Shown here in pieces: positions 25,001 to 32,958 of a stretch of DNA of 39,517 bases (positions within the stretch are counted from its first letter, which is position 1; each line of letters starts with the position of its first letter). The notes below the pieces were generated by a model that saw nothing but the letters and a program-made list of their open reading frames with translations, searched no databases and was not told the DNA's origin. Both the position numbers and the translations under genes were made by a program. This DNA is from an uncultured Bacilli bacterium. Its GTDB lineage: Bacteria; Bacillota_I; Bacilli_A; RF39; UBA660. The DNA lies in contig CAKOZV010000011.1 in NCBI GenBank assembly GCA_934131695.1, forward strand, positions 1-39,517, written 5' to 3'.

Positions 25001-28000
25001 TTACTAATGCCTTTGGAGGAAATGATGCTAAAGGTAAACCAAATGGTGAAGTTAAAGTCTATTTAAATGGAGGAGTAATAACTAAAGCCTTTGGTGGAGG
25101 AAATAAGACAGCTGTTGATAATACTTATGTTTATCAAATAGGGTCTAAGAGTGAAACTATTTATGGTGGTAGTAATGAACAAGGAGAAGTTTCTACAGCA
25201 AATATTGAAGTAACAGGAGGAGAAGCTACAACTATTTATGGTGGTAACAATATAGGTGGAAAAACTAAAACAACTAATATTACTGTATCAGCAGGAAAAG
25301 TTGGTACTATCTATGGTGGAGGTGCCCTAACTGATACTACCACCACTAATGTAACTGTATCTAATGGTGAAATTGATACTATTTATGGTGGTGGTGAACA
25401 AGCAAGTATTGAAGATAAAACTTTAATAACCATAGACTCTGGTACTATTAATAATATTTACGGTGGAAGTAATATTAATGGTAGTGTCTTAAAATCTTAT
25501 ATAGATATTAATGGTGGTGTAGTTGGTGAAGTTTATGGTGGTAACAATCAAGGAGGATTAACTACTACTACCAATGTAAATTTAAATTCTGGTACTATTA
25601 CAACTACTTATGGAGGCGGTAATAAGACAGAAACCACTACATCTAATGTTAAACTTAATGGTTCTACAGCATCAAATATCTTTGGTGGAGGAAATAATGC
25701 CGGAGTAACTACTACTAATGTTAATTTAATTACCGGAAGTGCTACTAATATCTATGGTGGAAGTAACCAAAAAGGAAGTGTTGATACTAGTAAAATAATA
25801 TCAACTTCACCAGTTAACTTAACTGTTCAAAATATCTATGGAGGTAACAATCAAGGAGGTAATACCAAAACAACTAATATAAACTTAACAGGAGGAGTAT
25901 ATCAAAACCTATTTGGTGGTGGTAATATGGCTCAAACTGATAATACAAATGTTACTGTTAATGGTATTACAATGACTGGTAAATTCTATGGAGGAGGTAA
26001 TCAAGCTGATGTAAATTATAGTACTAAAGTAGATTTTATTTCCTCATCAATAGAAGAAGACTTATTTGGAGGTGGTAATCTTGGAAGAGTTGAAGGTAAC
26101 ACCGAAGTATATATATCAGCATCAACTATTAAAGGAAGTGCTTATGCTGGAGGAAATGGAACTACTGCCGTAGTAAGTGGTAATACTACATTATCAATAG
26201 ATAATTCTTCCTTAATTAATAAACATGTTTTTGGAGGAGGAAATGCTGCTAATACCGGAGAGAAAGATAATACTAGATCAATAAGTACTCTAAATATAGC
26301 TGGAGCAACCATTAATGGAAACGTCTATGGGGGAGCAAATACTGCTATTCTTTATGGTAAAACCATTGTAAATATTGGTTATAATCAGACAAACTTTAAT
26401 CAAACTGATATAACAATCGGAGGAACAGTCTTTGGTGGAGGAGAAGCCAATGCTAGTGGTAACCCTAACTATGATTATTCATTTATCAGTGTTACCGAAG
26501 GAATTACTATTAATATAGATGCCAATAACTATAAAAACTTTAATATTTATGGATCTATCTTTGGTAGTGGTAATGCTTCTAGTACTAAAGGTTACAGCTA
26601 TATAAATATTAGTAACTATGGAACATTTAATAACTATAAAGAAAATATCTCTATCCAAAGAACTGATAAAGTAACTATTAAAAACTCAAGTATTCACTTA
26701 TCAGGAACTACCGATCGTACTAATGAGTATTCTACTACTAAGTTTAGTATTAGTCGTGTTAAAGAATTAAAACTAGCAAATGATTCAACCCTATTCTTAG
26801 ATAATGGAACAAACTTATTAGAAAAATTTACAAGTCTTAAAATAACTGGTAGTCAAGAAGAAGTGGCAACTGTAAGTATTAATGATAAAAAAGTAACTAG
26901 AAACGTAAATAATAGAGTCTATATGCTAGAAAATAAAAACCTAAACATTGCTACTAATGAAGCAGTAACTAGCTATGGTACGGTAAGTGGAATGACTTTC
27001 TTTGGAATGTATCAATTAGATCGTAATAATAAAGTAAGTACCGCTTTTTATAATAATAAATATAATAGTGGTGATACCGTAGCATCAGGTGAATTTTATT
27101 CATTTACTGCTGGTAGTTATGTCTTAGGTTCGCATAATACTAATCATGATATAACTAAAGATGGTTTTTATACTAACTATGAAGATAAAGAAAAAGAAGG
27201 TACTATTGAAGTAAAATATATAGAACCAACTCCAAGTGATGCTAGTTATTATATGTGGGTAATAGGAGAGAAAGTAACTACTTATGAATTTAGTTTAACT
27301 GCCTCAAAGTATTCAACTTTAGGTACTTATGAACTACCATTAGTCGCATCTAATGGAGCTAATACTATTTTTGAAATAATAGGTTTCAATTATCAAAATC
27401 TAGAAGAAGGTTTTAATCTAGTAGATCCTAGTAAAGTAGAAAGAGTAAATAAAAATGGAACAGCTGATGATAAAATGGCTCTATCGATGGAGGCATCTAA
27501 TACTGGTTTTGTTACTAAAGGAACAACTAGTTTTCAAACTAATGCTACAACACCTATCGTTGGAACTAAAGATTATGAAACAGAAAACTCCTCAATCGTT
27601 CCTTCCTTAATCTTTTATCTATATCACTCTAAAAATATTACTAAGAAAAGAGAAATGGGAACAGTTATAATATCTTTACTGGCTATTAAACCAATAGATG
27701 ATTTAAATAATGAAGTAACACGTATTAATATAAATGTTACTCTAAACTCAGCTTTATATAGTGATAACGATTATGAAGGAGCTATGACAGCTGGTGAAGA
27801 ATATAGTCTCTTTGCTTCCACTGCTACTAATATAACAACTAAATCAACCCTTAGTGCATACTATTCACTTTATATGAAATCTAATAAAAACTACTATCAA
27901 GATGGTTATCATCATGCTTTAGTATCGAACTATGTCCTACCAGTTAATACTAAATTAACAATGATAGACTTAGCAACTAATACCTATTACTACTATGTAG

Positions 28001-29169
28001 TAACTACTAGAGATTTAGCTAAGAAGGAAGAGGAGTATAATAGATATGGAGAATGTTCTTATGAATTAAGTGATTTTGTTAAGATGGGTTCAACTAGTAA
28101 GGATAATAACTTTGATGAAACCAAAAGTAGTACTAATTATTATAAAAGTGATTTAAAAGTGGTAGATGAAGAATTTATCTTTAATGTTGATTTTGAAGAT
28201 ACTGATATAACAACAGATCAAACCAATAAAACTCTTTTAATGGAACTAAGAGATAAAAATAATCAAACTTTAATTAGTGTCTTAGGAATACAACATTCAT
28301 CCCTAACTTATAATCTATATAATAAACAAAAAGCTACTATAGATTTATCAGGAGAATTAAGTGCGAATAATATCTACTTAAAAGATAAAGTTAATTTAAG
28401 TTTAACAGCAAACTTTACGCAACCAATTGTAAATTCATTACCAGTAACAGATACTACTTATTTCAATAAGAAGATGGGAGTAAAAATTACTATCTATGAT
28501 AGTGAACATAAGAAATTAAATAACAGTAGTTTATTTGGACTATCCTATCAGTATAATGGAAAAACATATTATCCAAGAATGGATGGAAGTGTTAGAATTC
28601 CTCTAAAAGATAAAGTAGCAAATATCTTTAGTAAAATCAAAATAGATACTTCAAACCTAAATCTATCAAGTGGTGATTACACCTTAAAAGTAGAATCATT
28701 CGGTTCTTATGATGGTATTTACTATGGACCAGAATCATCTAGTAGTATAGAATTACCATTTAAAATAGTAGATAGTGTTTATGGTTTAAATGTTAAACTA
28801 GATGATAATCAAGTAATAATAGATAAAGCTACTGGACTAACTTCAAAAGATGATAATTCACTAGACTTTACTACTAATTATTCTTCTAATTTAGCAAACC
28901 CTAATATTAGAGTAACTTTATATCGAAGAACCTATAATGATGTTTATGATACAACTTATGAGAAAGTAGACCTTGCCAAACTAGTAACAAATAAGTTAGA
29001 CTTAATAAAAGAGCAAGAATATATGTTTATAGATGATCCAAATACTGTAGCTACTAAAACACTATATTTAAGAACAAGTCTTAGAAGTGGTACTTATCGA
29101 TTTGAATTTTCTTTATATGATAATGATAACTATATTGGTAATTCTTATACATATATAATAGTTAAATAG
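22072..29169 (+). CDS. Giant surface protein with Y/F-G-G-G-N repeats
   Basis: A 2365-residue secreted protein. The N-terminus has a hydrophobic stretch followed by L-T-Y-G-A-F, a SipW-type boundary. About residues 140-190 resemble an InlB B-repeat (F-N-G-W-I-S-D then I-N-L-Y-V-N-W-T-E-G). Residues of about 220-700 contain Cys, Tyr and Asn-rich segments. From about 705 to 1505 there are some 28 short repeats with the core [I/V/A/L]-[Y/F]-G-G-[G/S/N]-N, such as T-I-Y-G-G-S-N-E-Q-G, alternating with beta strands. This pattern suggests a right-handed beta-solenoid stalk. The last 850 residues are Ig-like or other beta domains without an LPXTG signal. The gene follows AAGGAGGGG. It is probably an adhesin or matrix component. 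Confidence 0.75.
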   Translation: MVKKILKNKELSLLILFATIIPITSIALTYGAFKTSRKVETLSKGIIGDTVYIDDSDSDYYYYTGQNYTSNNGTIPTAIDKNIYNDSNLVRTTITYNGSNKDGTKTGYVSLDELQSKYIYYKYYPVVDNYIEIPLIDNPFSYRPDDLVFNGWISDYKGAVISYDDETYQRTIKVPVTSNQIEINLYVNWTEGKVVNVNNSNSINNAMSSINAKTMNKVETVVNIYEYPNIVGYYKQLDLVTTTVVSNWGSDKTTTKGTCTNCYTSQGRYYQNYSCPAPNLGWWANDGTYTNNCTMYEKQDANSSFDLNAKYFTYRNGSMQNANLQATIVGTKENDNYKETTNMSGYYRKKDINYGESLTGYYNEQGVRQSGTCRTGTVCSVYELIQYYKENGNEELFNKDETYYYLTTRDTNILVMTGNYSDSWSSDSTKPFTLTGINNGKDYNPTWTVSSTSVIAYSDIRIENLTIVTRNGYSNSTPTYSNNTQGAFYGNYHNVKIGRNIKKSGNYVNFLYIFGAMNPRSSWDNSTVGSASSPKKYHLIVESGSYNATSSTYGGNTGTGGTVLYTEMTTTYGNDYDRAKEDNSKLTVYFCAAGSWGGVIHSSNDDLVPALNTIVKSGSFGTSKYDISTGIYIGARYGGTHYAPRSGKIEGGYIYNLIGGPITSSNRGSKNDTFIYMTGGEVDFLTGGAGTSTTYGNRIIQVTGGVVNYSVFGGSNGYNGSSEDGTLTGSSYVYIGGNATIGNDTYIANNRTLFGAESGSVFGAGNGNTSYATIGSVNNSTVIVNDNAIIKKSVYGSGNYGTVGYSSSSNGNVLIKINGGTIGNVFGSGNNSGSGREWNVNIDTSIEMTNGTITGGIYGGSNQKGSLYGSVTLNILGGEVNEVYGGGLGSETYVTNNVLVNLGDETNTLNLVGKAYGGSAFGTVNSKQKTNNASNYKTEVNVNGGNINNVFGGGKGDSNNTPYVAGNVTLTINNGTVTNAFGGNDAKGKPNGEVKVYLNGGVITKAFGGGNKTAVDNTYVYQIGSKSETIYGGSNEQGEVSTANIEVTGGEATTIYGGNNIGGKTKTTNITVSAGKVGTIYGGGALTDTTTTNVTVSNGEIDTIYGGGEQASIEDKTLITIDSGTINNIYGGSNINGSVLKSYIDINGGVVGEVYGGNNQGGLTTTTNVNLNSGTITTTYGGGNKTETTTSNVKLNGSTASNIFGGGNNAGVTTTNVNLITGSATNIYGGSNQKGSVDTSKIISTSPVNLTVQNIYGGNNQGGNTKTTNINLTGGVYQNLFGGGNMAQTDNTNVTVNGITMTGKFYGGGNQADVNYSTKVDFISSSIEEDLFGGGNLGRVEGNTEVYISASTIKGSAYAGGNGTTAVVSGNTTLSIDNSSLINKHVFGGGNAANTGEKDNTRSISTLNIAGATINGNVYGGANTAILYGKTIVNIGYNQTNFNQTDITIGGTVFGGGEANASGNPNYDYSFISVTEGITINIDANNYKNFNIYGSIFGSGNASSTKGYSYINISNYGTFNNYKENISIQRTDKVTIKNSSIHLSGTTDRTNEYSTTKFSISRVKELKLANDSTLFLDNGTNLLEKFTSLKITGSQEEVATVSINDKKVTRNVNNRVYMLENKNLNIATNEAVTSYGTVSGMTFFGMYQLDRNNKVSTAFYNNKYNSGDTVASGEFYSFTAGSYVLGSHNTNHDITKDGFYTNYEDKEKEGTIEVKYIEPTPSDASYYMWVIGEKVTTYEFSLTASKYSTLGTYELPLVASNGANTIFEIIGFNYQNLEEGFNLVDPSKVERVNKNGTADDKMALSMEASNTGFVTKGTTSFQTNATTPIVGTKDYETENSSIVPSLIFYLYHSKNITKKREMGTVIISLLAIKPIDDLNNEVTRININVTLNSALYSDNDYEGAMTAGEEYSLFASTATNITTKSTLSAYYSLYMKSNKNYYQDGYHHALVSNYVLPVNTKLTMIDLATNTYYYYVVTTRDLAKKEEEYNRYGECSYELSDFVKMGSTSKDNNFDETKSSTNYYKSDLKVVDEEFIFNVDFEDTDITTDQTNKTLLMELRDKNNQTLISVLGIQHSSLTYNLYNKQKATIDLSGELSANNIYLKDKVNLSLTANFTQPIVNSLPVTDTTYFNKKMGVKITIYDSEHKKLNNSSLFGLSYQYNGKTYYPRMDGSVRIPLKDKVANIFSKIKIDTSNLNLSSGDYTLKVESFGSYDGIYYGPESSSSIELPFKIVDSVYGLNVKLDDNQVIIDKATGLTSKDDNSLDFTTNYSSNLANPNIRVTLYRRTYNDVYDTTYEKVDLAKLVTNKLDLIKEQEYMFIDDPNTVATKTLYLRTSLRSGTYRFEFSLYDNDNYIGNSYTYIIVK
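24180..26590 (+). repeat. Degenerate coding repeats (Y/F-G-G-x-N solenoid)
   Basis: About 28 imperfect repeats of 20-45 codons. The clearest units read ...ATCTATGGTGGT/AAGTAAT... and encode N-I-Y-G-G-S-N-Q-K-G or N-I-Y-G-G-N-N-Q-G-G. DNA identity between units is partial, so this is an old coding repeat rather than a mobile one. Confidence 0.85.
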
Positions 29170-29180
29170 GAGGGTATTAT

Positions 29181-29276
29181 ATGGATACAATTGATACAAA
29201 AGAATTAATAGAATCTATTAAAGAAATAGAATTATACTTAAAGAAACTAGAAAAATTAGAAAGTGAAAATAAGTGA
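29181..29276 (+). CDS. Very small ORF (31 residues)
   Basis: A frame of 31 codons beginning M-D-T-I-D-T-K-E-L and ending K-L-E-S-E-N-K. It is preceded by TAGGAGGG with six bases spacing, a strong ribosome binding site that serves no other start. The predicted product is one charged amphipathic helix. It overlaps the next gene by 14 bases if that uses GTG at 29263, or ends four bases before the ATG at 29281. It may be a real micro-protein or only a translational lead-in for the next gene. Confidence 0.6.
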   Translation: MDTIDTKELIESIKEIELYLKKLEKLESENK

Positions 29277-30816
29277 TATTATGAAAGATGAATTACAAAA
29301 AGAAATAAGCTTAGATGAAGAAGTCTTAGAGAGTATGCCACTAACTAATGAAAGAAATAAAGCTAAGTATCTAAAAGCTGTTAATGGTTTACAAGATAAA
29401 TATCAATTAAAACTAGATACACTTTTAAAAGAATTAACTAAGAGATTAGAACCCTATAAAAAGTTAGTACCTAATAATTATACCTATTTAGATGATAACT
29501 TAGAAGAATATACTAAAGCTTTAGGATATACAACTGATTTAATAACTCCTTATGAAAAGTTAGGACTAGATAAAATAGTTTATAATCTAGCTACTTATCA
29601 GGAGATAGATGATAGTTTTACTTATTTAAATATAAATATTCTTAAAGCTTTAGATATCTTTAATCTAATAGGAGTTAATCTAACAGAAAAAGATTTTAGT
29701 TATACAACTTATACTAAAGAATATATTAAGAATCTTTTAATCTATCAAAGTGATTTATCTAATCAAAAATTAAAGAATAGTTTTAATAATATCTACTGGC
29801 AATGTCCTAATCTAATTATGCAAATAGAATTAAATATAAGATATCTTTATCTAAAGTATCAAAAGAGATTTGAAAGATATATTAAATTATATACAAGTAA
29901 GATTAGTAGTGAAAAAGAACTTATTAAAGACTATACTATTATTCGTAATAAAATAGATAGTTCCCTAAAAGATGATAAGAATAATCTAATTTATAGTTTC
30001 TATCAAGATAAGTTAAATATTGATGATTATATACCTAGTAAGATAGATAGTATAATTAGTAAGATTTATACTGATAGCAGTATGATTAATCTATATGATG
30101 TTAATACTAAACTAACTAATTCTTTAATTGAATATAAAAACTATTTAAAGTATATTAATTTAACTAATAAGATAAAAACTCTTTATAAAGAAGAGATAGA
30201 AAAAGACTTTCTAAATAAAAGACTAAAGCAAATAGCAAAGCTAGAGGCTAAGTTATTTAAACTAACTAAGAAGTCTAGTAAAAGACTATCTTTTGCTAAA
30301 GTAGATAAGTATACTCCGGAAATAGATGCAACTATTAAAGAAATTAGTGATATTTATAAAGAGATAGATGATAATATCTTAAAGGTAAAGATAAAAGAAC
30401 AGTTAAAACCAAATTCAACTCTTTTTAAAGCTTTATTGTTAGTAGGAAGAAATTATTCTATAGCAGCTAGATTCTTTATGGAGGAAGATAGTGAACTAAC
30501 TACTATTCAGTTAGATAAAGAAATAGATGAGTTAATATATTTTACACTTAATCCTAGTAATACTATAATAACTAATTTAACTATTACAGATGATAATGAT
30601 ATTAAAGAAATAATAATATCTAATTATAGATTATTTAATGTTAATCTAGATAGTAGTACTCTAGAGTCTGATATAGATAATTTAATAAATGATTTAGAAA
30701 AGATAAATATATATTATATATTGAATAAGTTTAATATAGATATATTAAACTTACAGAGTATAAAAGAGGGTAAAAAACTATTAGAAAAATATAATACTCA
30801 AAAAGATATTGAATAA
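29263..30816 (+). CDS. Large cytoplasmic helical protein, function unknown
   Basis: A 517-residue protein (511 if the ATG at 29281 is used). Neither start has a good ribosome binding site, so translation is probably coupled to the small ORF before it. It has no signal peptide or membrane segment and is rich in Lys, Ile, Leu, Asn and Asp with long predicted helices (for example Q-I-A-K-L-E-A-K-L-F-K-L-T-K-K at about 320). I recognise no family. It follows the giant secreted protein with no terminator between them, so it may help produce or secrete it. Its end overlaps the -35 of the next promoter. Confidence 0.65.
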   Translation: MKISDIMKDELQKEISLDEEVLESMPLTNERNKAKYLKAVNGLQDKYQLKLDTLLKELTKRLEPYKKLVPNNYTYLDDNLEEYTKALGYTTDLITPYEKLGLDKIVYNLATYQEIDDSFTYLNINILKALDIFNLIGVNLTEKDFSYTTYTKEYIKNLLIYQSDLSNQKLKNSFNNIYWQCPNLIMQIELNIRYLYLKYQKRFERYIKLYTSKISSEKELIKDYTIIRNKIDSSLKDDKNNLIYSFYQDKLNIDDYIPSKIDSIISKIYTDSSMINLYDVNTKLTNSLIEYKNYLKYINLTNKIKTLYKEEIEKDFLNKRLKQIAKLEAKLFKLTKKSSKRLSFAKVDKYTPEIDATIKEISDIYKEIDDNILKVKIKEQLKPNSTLFKALLLVGRNYSIAARFFMEEDSELTTIQLDKEIDELIYFTLNPSNTIITNLTITDDNDIKEIIISNYRLFNVNLDSSTLESDIDNLINDLEKINIYYILNKFNIDILNLQSIKEGKKLLEKYNTQKDIE

Positions 30817-30837
30817 CCATCACTTCCATGATAGAAT
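30809..30837 (+). promoter_or_regulatory. Promoter copy 1 (BspA-like gene)
   Basis: TTGAAT (30809-30814), 17 bases, TAGAAT (30832-30837). The same layout recurs at 32788, 34947, 37168 and 39376. The transcript would start about 25 bases before the leader ORF. Confidence 0.65.
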
Positions 30838-30868
30838 TTAATTAAAGATAAGGAAGAGGTGATTAACT

Positions 30869-30967
30869 ATGTATATGTCAACCAAAATGTCAAGTTTACA
30901 TATAGTTAACAGGGGCATGTTATATAACTTAATTACTTCTTTTTATCATGCATTAATAACAAGGTAG
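30869..30967 (+). CDS. Leader peptide of the BspA-like gene (32 residues, in frame)
   Basis: An ORF of 32 codons starting M-Y-M-S-T-K-M-S-S-L and ending S-F-Y-H-A-L-I-T-R, with a GGAAGAGGTG site before the ATG. The TAG stop (30965-30967) falls at the top of the 5' arm of the terminator at 30958-30987. A ribosome ending here would cover that arm and stop the hairpin from forming. The copies before the lectin-like genes keep the same ending in a different frame. Function as an attenuator leader is inferred from this layout. Confidence 0.55.
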   Translation: MYMSTKMSSLHIVNRGMLYNLITSFYHALITR

Positions 30968-30987
30968 TAATATGTATCTTGTTTTTT
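30958..30987 (+). terminator. Attenuator-type terminator before the BspA-like gene
   Basis: AACAAGGTA (30958-30966) pairs with TATCTTGTT (30975-30983, one G-U pair); T continues to 30987. It lies between promoter and structural gene, 35 bases before the start codon. Confidence 0.6.
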
Positions 30988-31022
30988 AGTGTAAATAAAA
31001 AAGAAGGAGTGAGGATGAAAAA

Positions 31023-32654
31023 ATGAATAACAAGAAACAATTAATTCTATCAATTGGACTAACTCTAGTATTAGTTCTAATGATAGTAGGAATCAGTTAT
31101 GCTGCGTTTCAGTTCAATGGACCTGGTAGTAAATTAAATACCATAACAACTGGTGCTATAACGATGGAGTATACTGAGTCAGATAACATTATTAATATGA
31201 CAGGGGCTTTACCAACAACTGATGCCACTGGAAAGGTAAGATTAACAGAAGGAGAGTATCTAGACTTCACAGTTAAATCAGCAATTACTGGTACTACTAA
31301 TATCAACTGGGAAATAGCAGCAGAAGATATAACAACAGCATCTAAGAAGATAGATGGAAAGTATATTAAACTTTATCTAACTAAATTAGATGATAGTAAT
31401 AATGAATCACAAGTAATGGCACCTAAAGTATTTACAGTAAAGACAAGTGAAAATACAAAGACAGGAAGACCATCTGGAATGATGAGTCTAGCAACAGATA
31501 CGATGAGTTCGAGTGAAACAAACAAATATCGTCTTAGAATGTATGTAGATGAGTCATATAATCCGCAAGGAGATGGAGGAGATTTATCATTCAGTGTTAA
31601 AGTAAATGTCTATGGAAAAGTAAAAGAAGAACCAAAAGGTAGTAAGTTGAAAGCTTATATGACACAGGCTGATAGCCCAATGCCTAAAACTGATTTTCAT
31701 ACTGATGCATATAAGAAAAAGACTACATCAATAGTAACTAAGGCTAATAATGAAGTACCAACTACTGCTATAGAGAGTTGGGATTTATCAGAGTCAGGAG
31801 ATGGCTCAGTAATGGCTTATGTTGAAGATGATGGAACAGGAAATGGTACTTATAAAATAACAATAGGTGGAAAAGAAGGAATCATTGCAAATGAAAATAT
31901 GGTAAACTACTTTAGTAACTTTGATGCTATAACTTCTATTGACTTGTCAGCTTTAGATACATCAAAAACAACAAATATGAGTGCTATGTTCGATGAATGT
32001 AACAGCTTAACAAGTTTAGACGTAAGTAACTTTGATACTTCAAAAGTAACATATATGGGTGGTATGTTTTTTAATTGTGAAAGCTTGACAAATTTAGAAA
32101 TAAGTAACTTTGATACTTCAAAAGTAATAAGTATGAGTAATATGTTTTATGGTTGTGGAAGTTTAACAAATCTAAATTTAACAAGTTTTGACACCTCGAA
32201 TGTGATAGCTATGAGTGCTATGTTTGCAAATGACAAGAACTTAACGAGTTTAAATTTAAGTGATTTTGATACCTCAGAAGTAACAAATATGAGTGGTATG
32301 TTTATTTCTTGTAATAACTTAAGAAATTTGGATGTAAGTCATTTTAATACTTCAAAGGTAACGGATATTAGTTATATGTTTTCTTCTTGTTCTAATTTAA
32401 CAAGTTTAAATTTAAGTAACTTTGATACTTCAAGTGTAACTGACATGTCTTATATATTTCAATATTGCGATAAGTTAACTAATTTAGATTTAACAAGTTT
32501 TGACACTTCAAAAGTAACAAATTTTAAGAATATGTTTTACATATGTTCAAATTTAACAAAAATAACTGTTTCTAATAAATGGGTGGTTAGTTCTTCTTCA
32601 GATAGAACTTATATGTTTACTGGTTGTGGAACAGACCATGTAACTACTATTTAA
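31023..32654 (+). CDS. Surface protein: SipW-type leader, TasA-like module, BspA-like (DUF285) repeats
   Basis: A 543-residue protein. Residues 1-30 form a signal peptide with the boundary I-S-Y-A-A-F-Q-F. Residues of about 30-205 are a TasA/camelysin-like beta module shared almost unchanged with the three genes downstream (N-M-T-G-A-L-P-T-T-D, Y-R-L-R-M-Y-V-D). After a linker, residues of about 265-535 carry about nine copies of a 24-residue BspA-like unit (S-N-F-D-T-S-K-V-T-x-M, then M-F-x-x-C), as in DUF285 leucine-rich surface proteins. There is no LPXTG signal, so attachment is probably by the TasA-like module. Expression is predicted to depend on the upstream leader and attenuator. It ends at a strong terminator. 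Confidence 0.8.
   Translation: MNNKKQLILSIGLTLVLVLMIVGISYAAFQFNGPGSKLNTITTGAITMEYTESDNIINMTGALPTTDATGKVRLTEGEYLDFTVKSAITGTTNINWEIAAEDITTASKKIDGKYIKLYLTKLDDSNNESQVMAPKVFTVKTSENTKTGRPSGMMSLATDTMSSSETNKYRLRMYVDESYNPQGDGGDLSFSVKVNVYGKVKEEPKGSKLKAYMTQADSPMPKTDFHTDAYKKKTTSIVTKANNEVPTTAIESWDLSESGDGSVMAYVEDDGTGNGTYKITIGGKEGIIANENMVNYFSNFDAITSIDLSALDTSKTTNMSAMFDECNSLTSLDVSNFDTSKVTYMGGMFFNCESLTNLEISNFDTSKVISMSNMFYGCGSLTNLNLTSFDTSNVIAMSAMFANDKNLTSLNLSDFDTSEVTNMSGMFISCNNLRNLDVSHFNTSKVTDISYMFSSCSNLTSLNLSNFDTSSVTDMSYIFQYCDKLTNLDLTSFDTSKVTNFKNMFYICSNLTKITVSNKWVVSSSSDRTYMFTGCGTDHVTTI
31930..32580 (+). repeat. BspA-like coding repeats
   Basis: About nine imperfect repeats of 72 bases (24 codons), with the conserved run AACTTTGATACTTCAAAAGT in several units. 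Confidence 0.85.
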
Positions 32655-32662
32655 AGCAAGTT

Positions 32663-32701
32663 AGTTATCATAAAGTGAAATATTTTATGATAACTTTTTT
32701 T
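32663..32701 (+). terminator. Intrinsic terminator after the BspA-like gene
   Basis: AGTTATCATAAA (32663-32674) pairs with TTTATGATAACT (32684-32695) and six more T follow. This begins the 304-base gene-free stretch 32655-32958. The rest of it holds an AT-rich part without clear signals (32702-32787), the promoter at 32788-32816 and a decayed leader. Confidence 0.85.
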
Positions 32702-32787
32702 GTCAAAAAATAGATATAGTATACTGAATTTAGTAGTTATAATAGTTTGTTTTGAATTTGTTGTTACCTTTTTTATTTTGAATTTTA

Positions 32788-32816
32788 TTGAATAACTGAT
32801 TAAATTTTGATAGAAT
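32788..32816 (+). promoter_or_regulatory. Promoter copy 2, with a decayed leader
   Basis: TTGAAT (32788-32793), 17 bases, TAGAAT (32811-32816). After it, AGAGAGG (32830-32835) and a frame ending F-F-Y-Y-T-L-I (stop at 32907-32909) correspond to the leader of copy 1, but no canonical start codon is present. The 3' arm and T-run of the attenuator are gone, so this gene is probably expressed without attenuation. Confidence 0.55.
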
Positions 32817-32958
32817 TTAAGTATAGATAAGAGAGGATAGATTTTACTGTTTAAACTAGGTGAGGTATTAAGTAATGATTCTATTTTCTTTTATTATACA
32901 CTAATATAAAGTTGGTAATTTTTAGTGTAAATTAAAAAAAAGATGGGTAGGAAAGACA

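Noticed and set aside
24180..26590. CRISPR array, because of many short repeats
   Set aside because: Repeats are imperfect, in frame and encode Y/F-G-G-x-N turns. There are no constant-length spacers and no cas genes.
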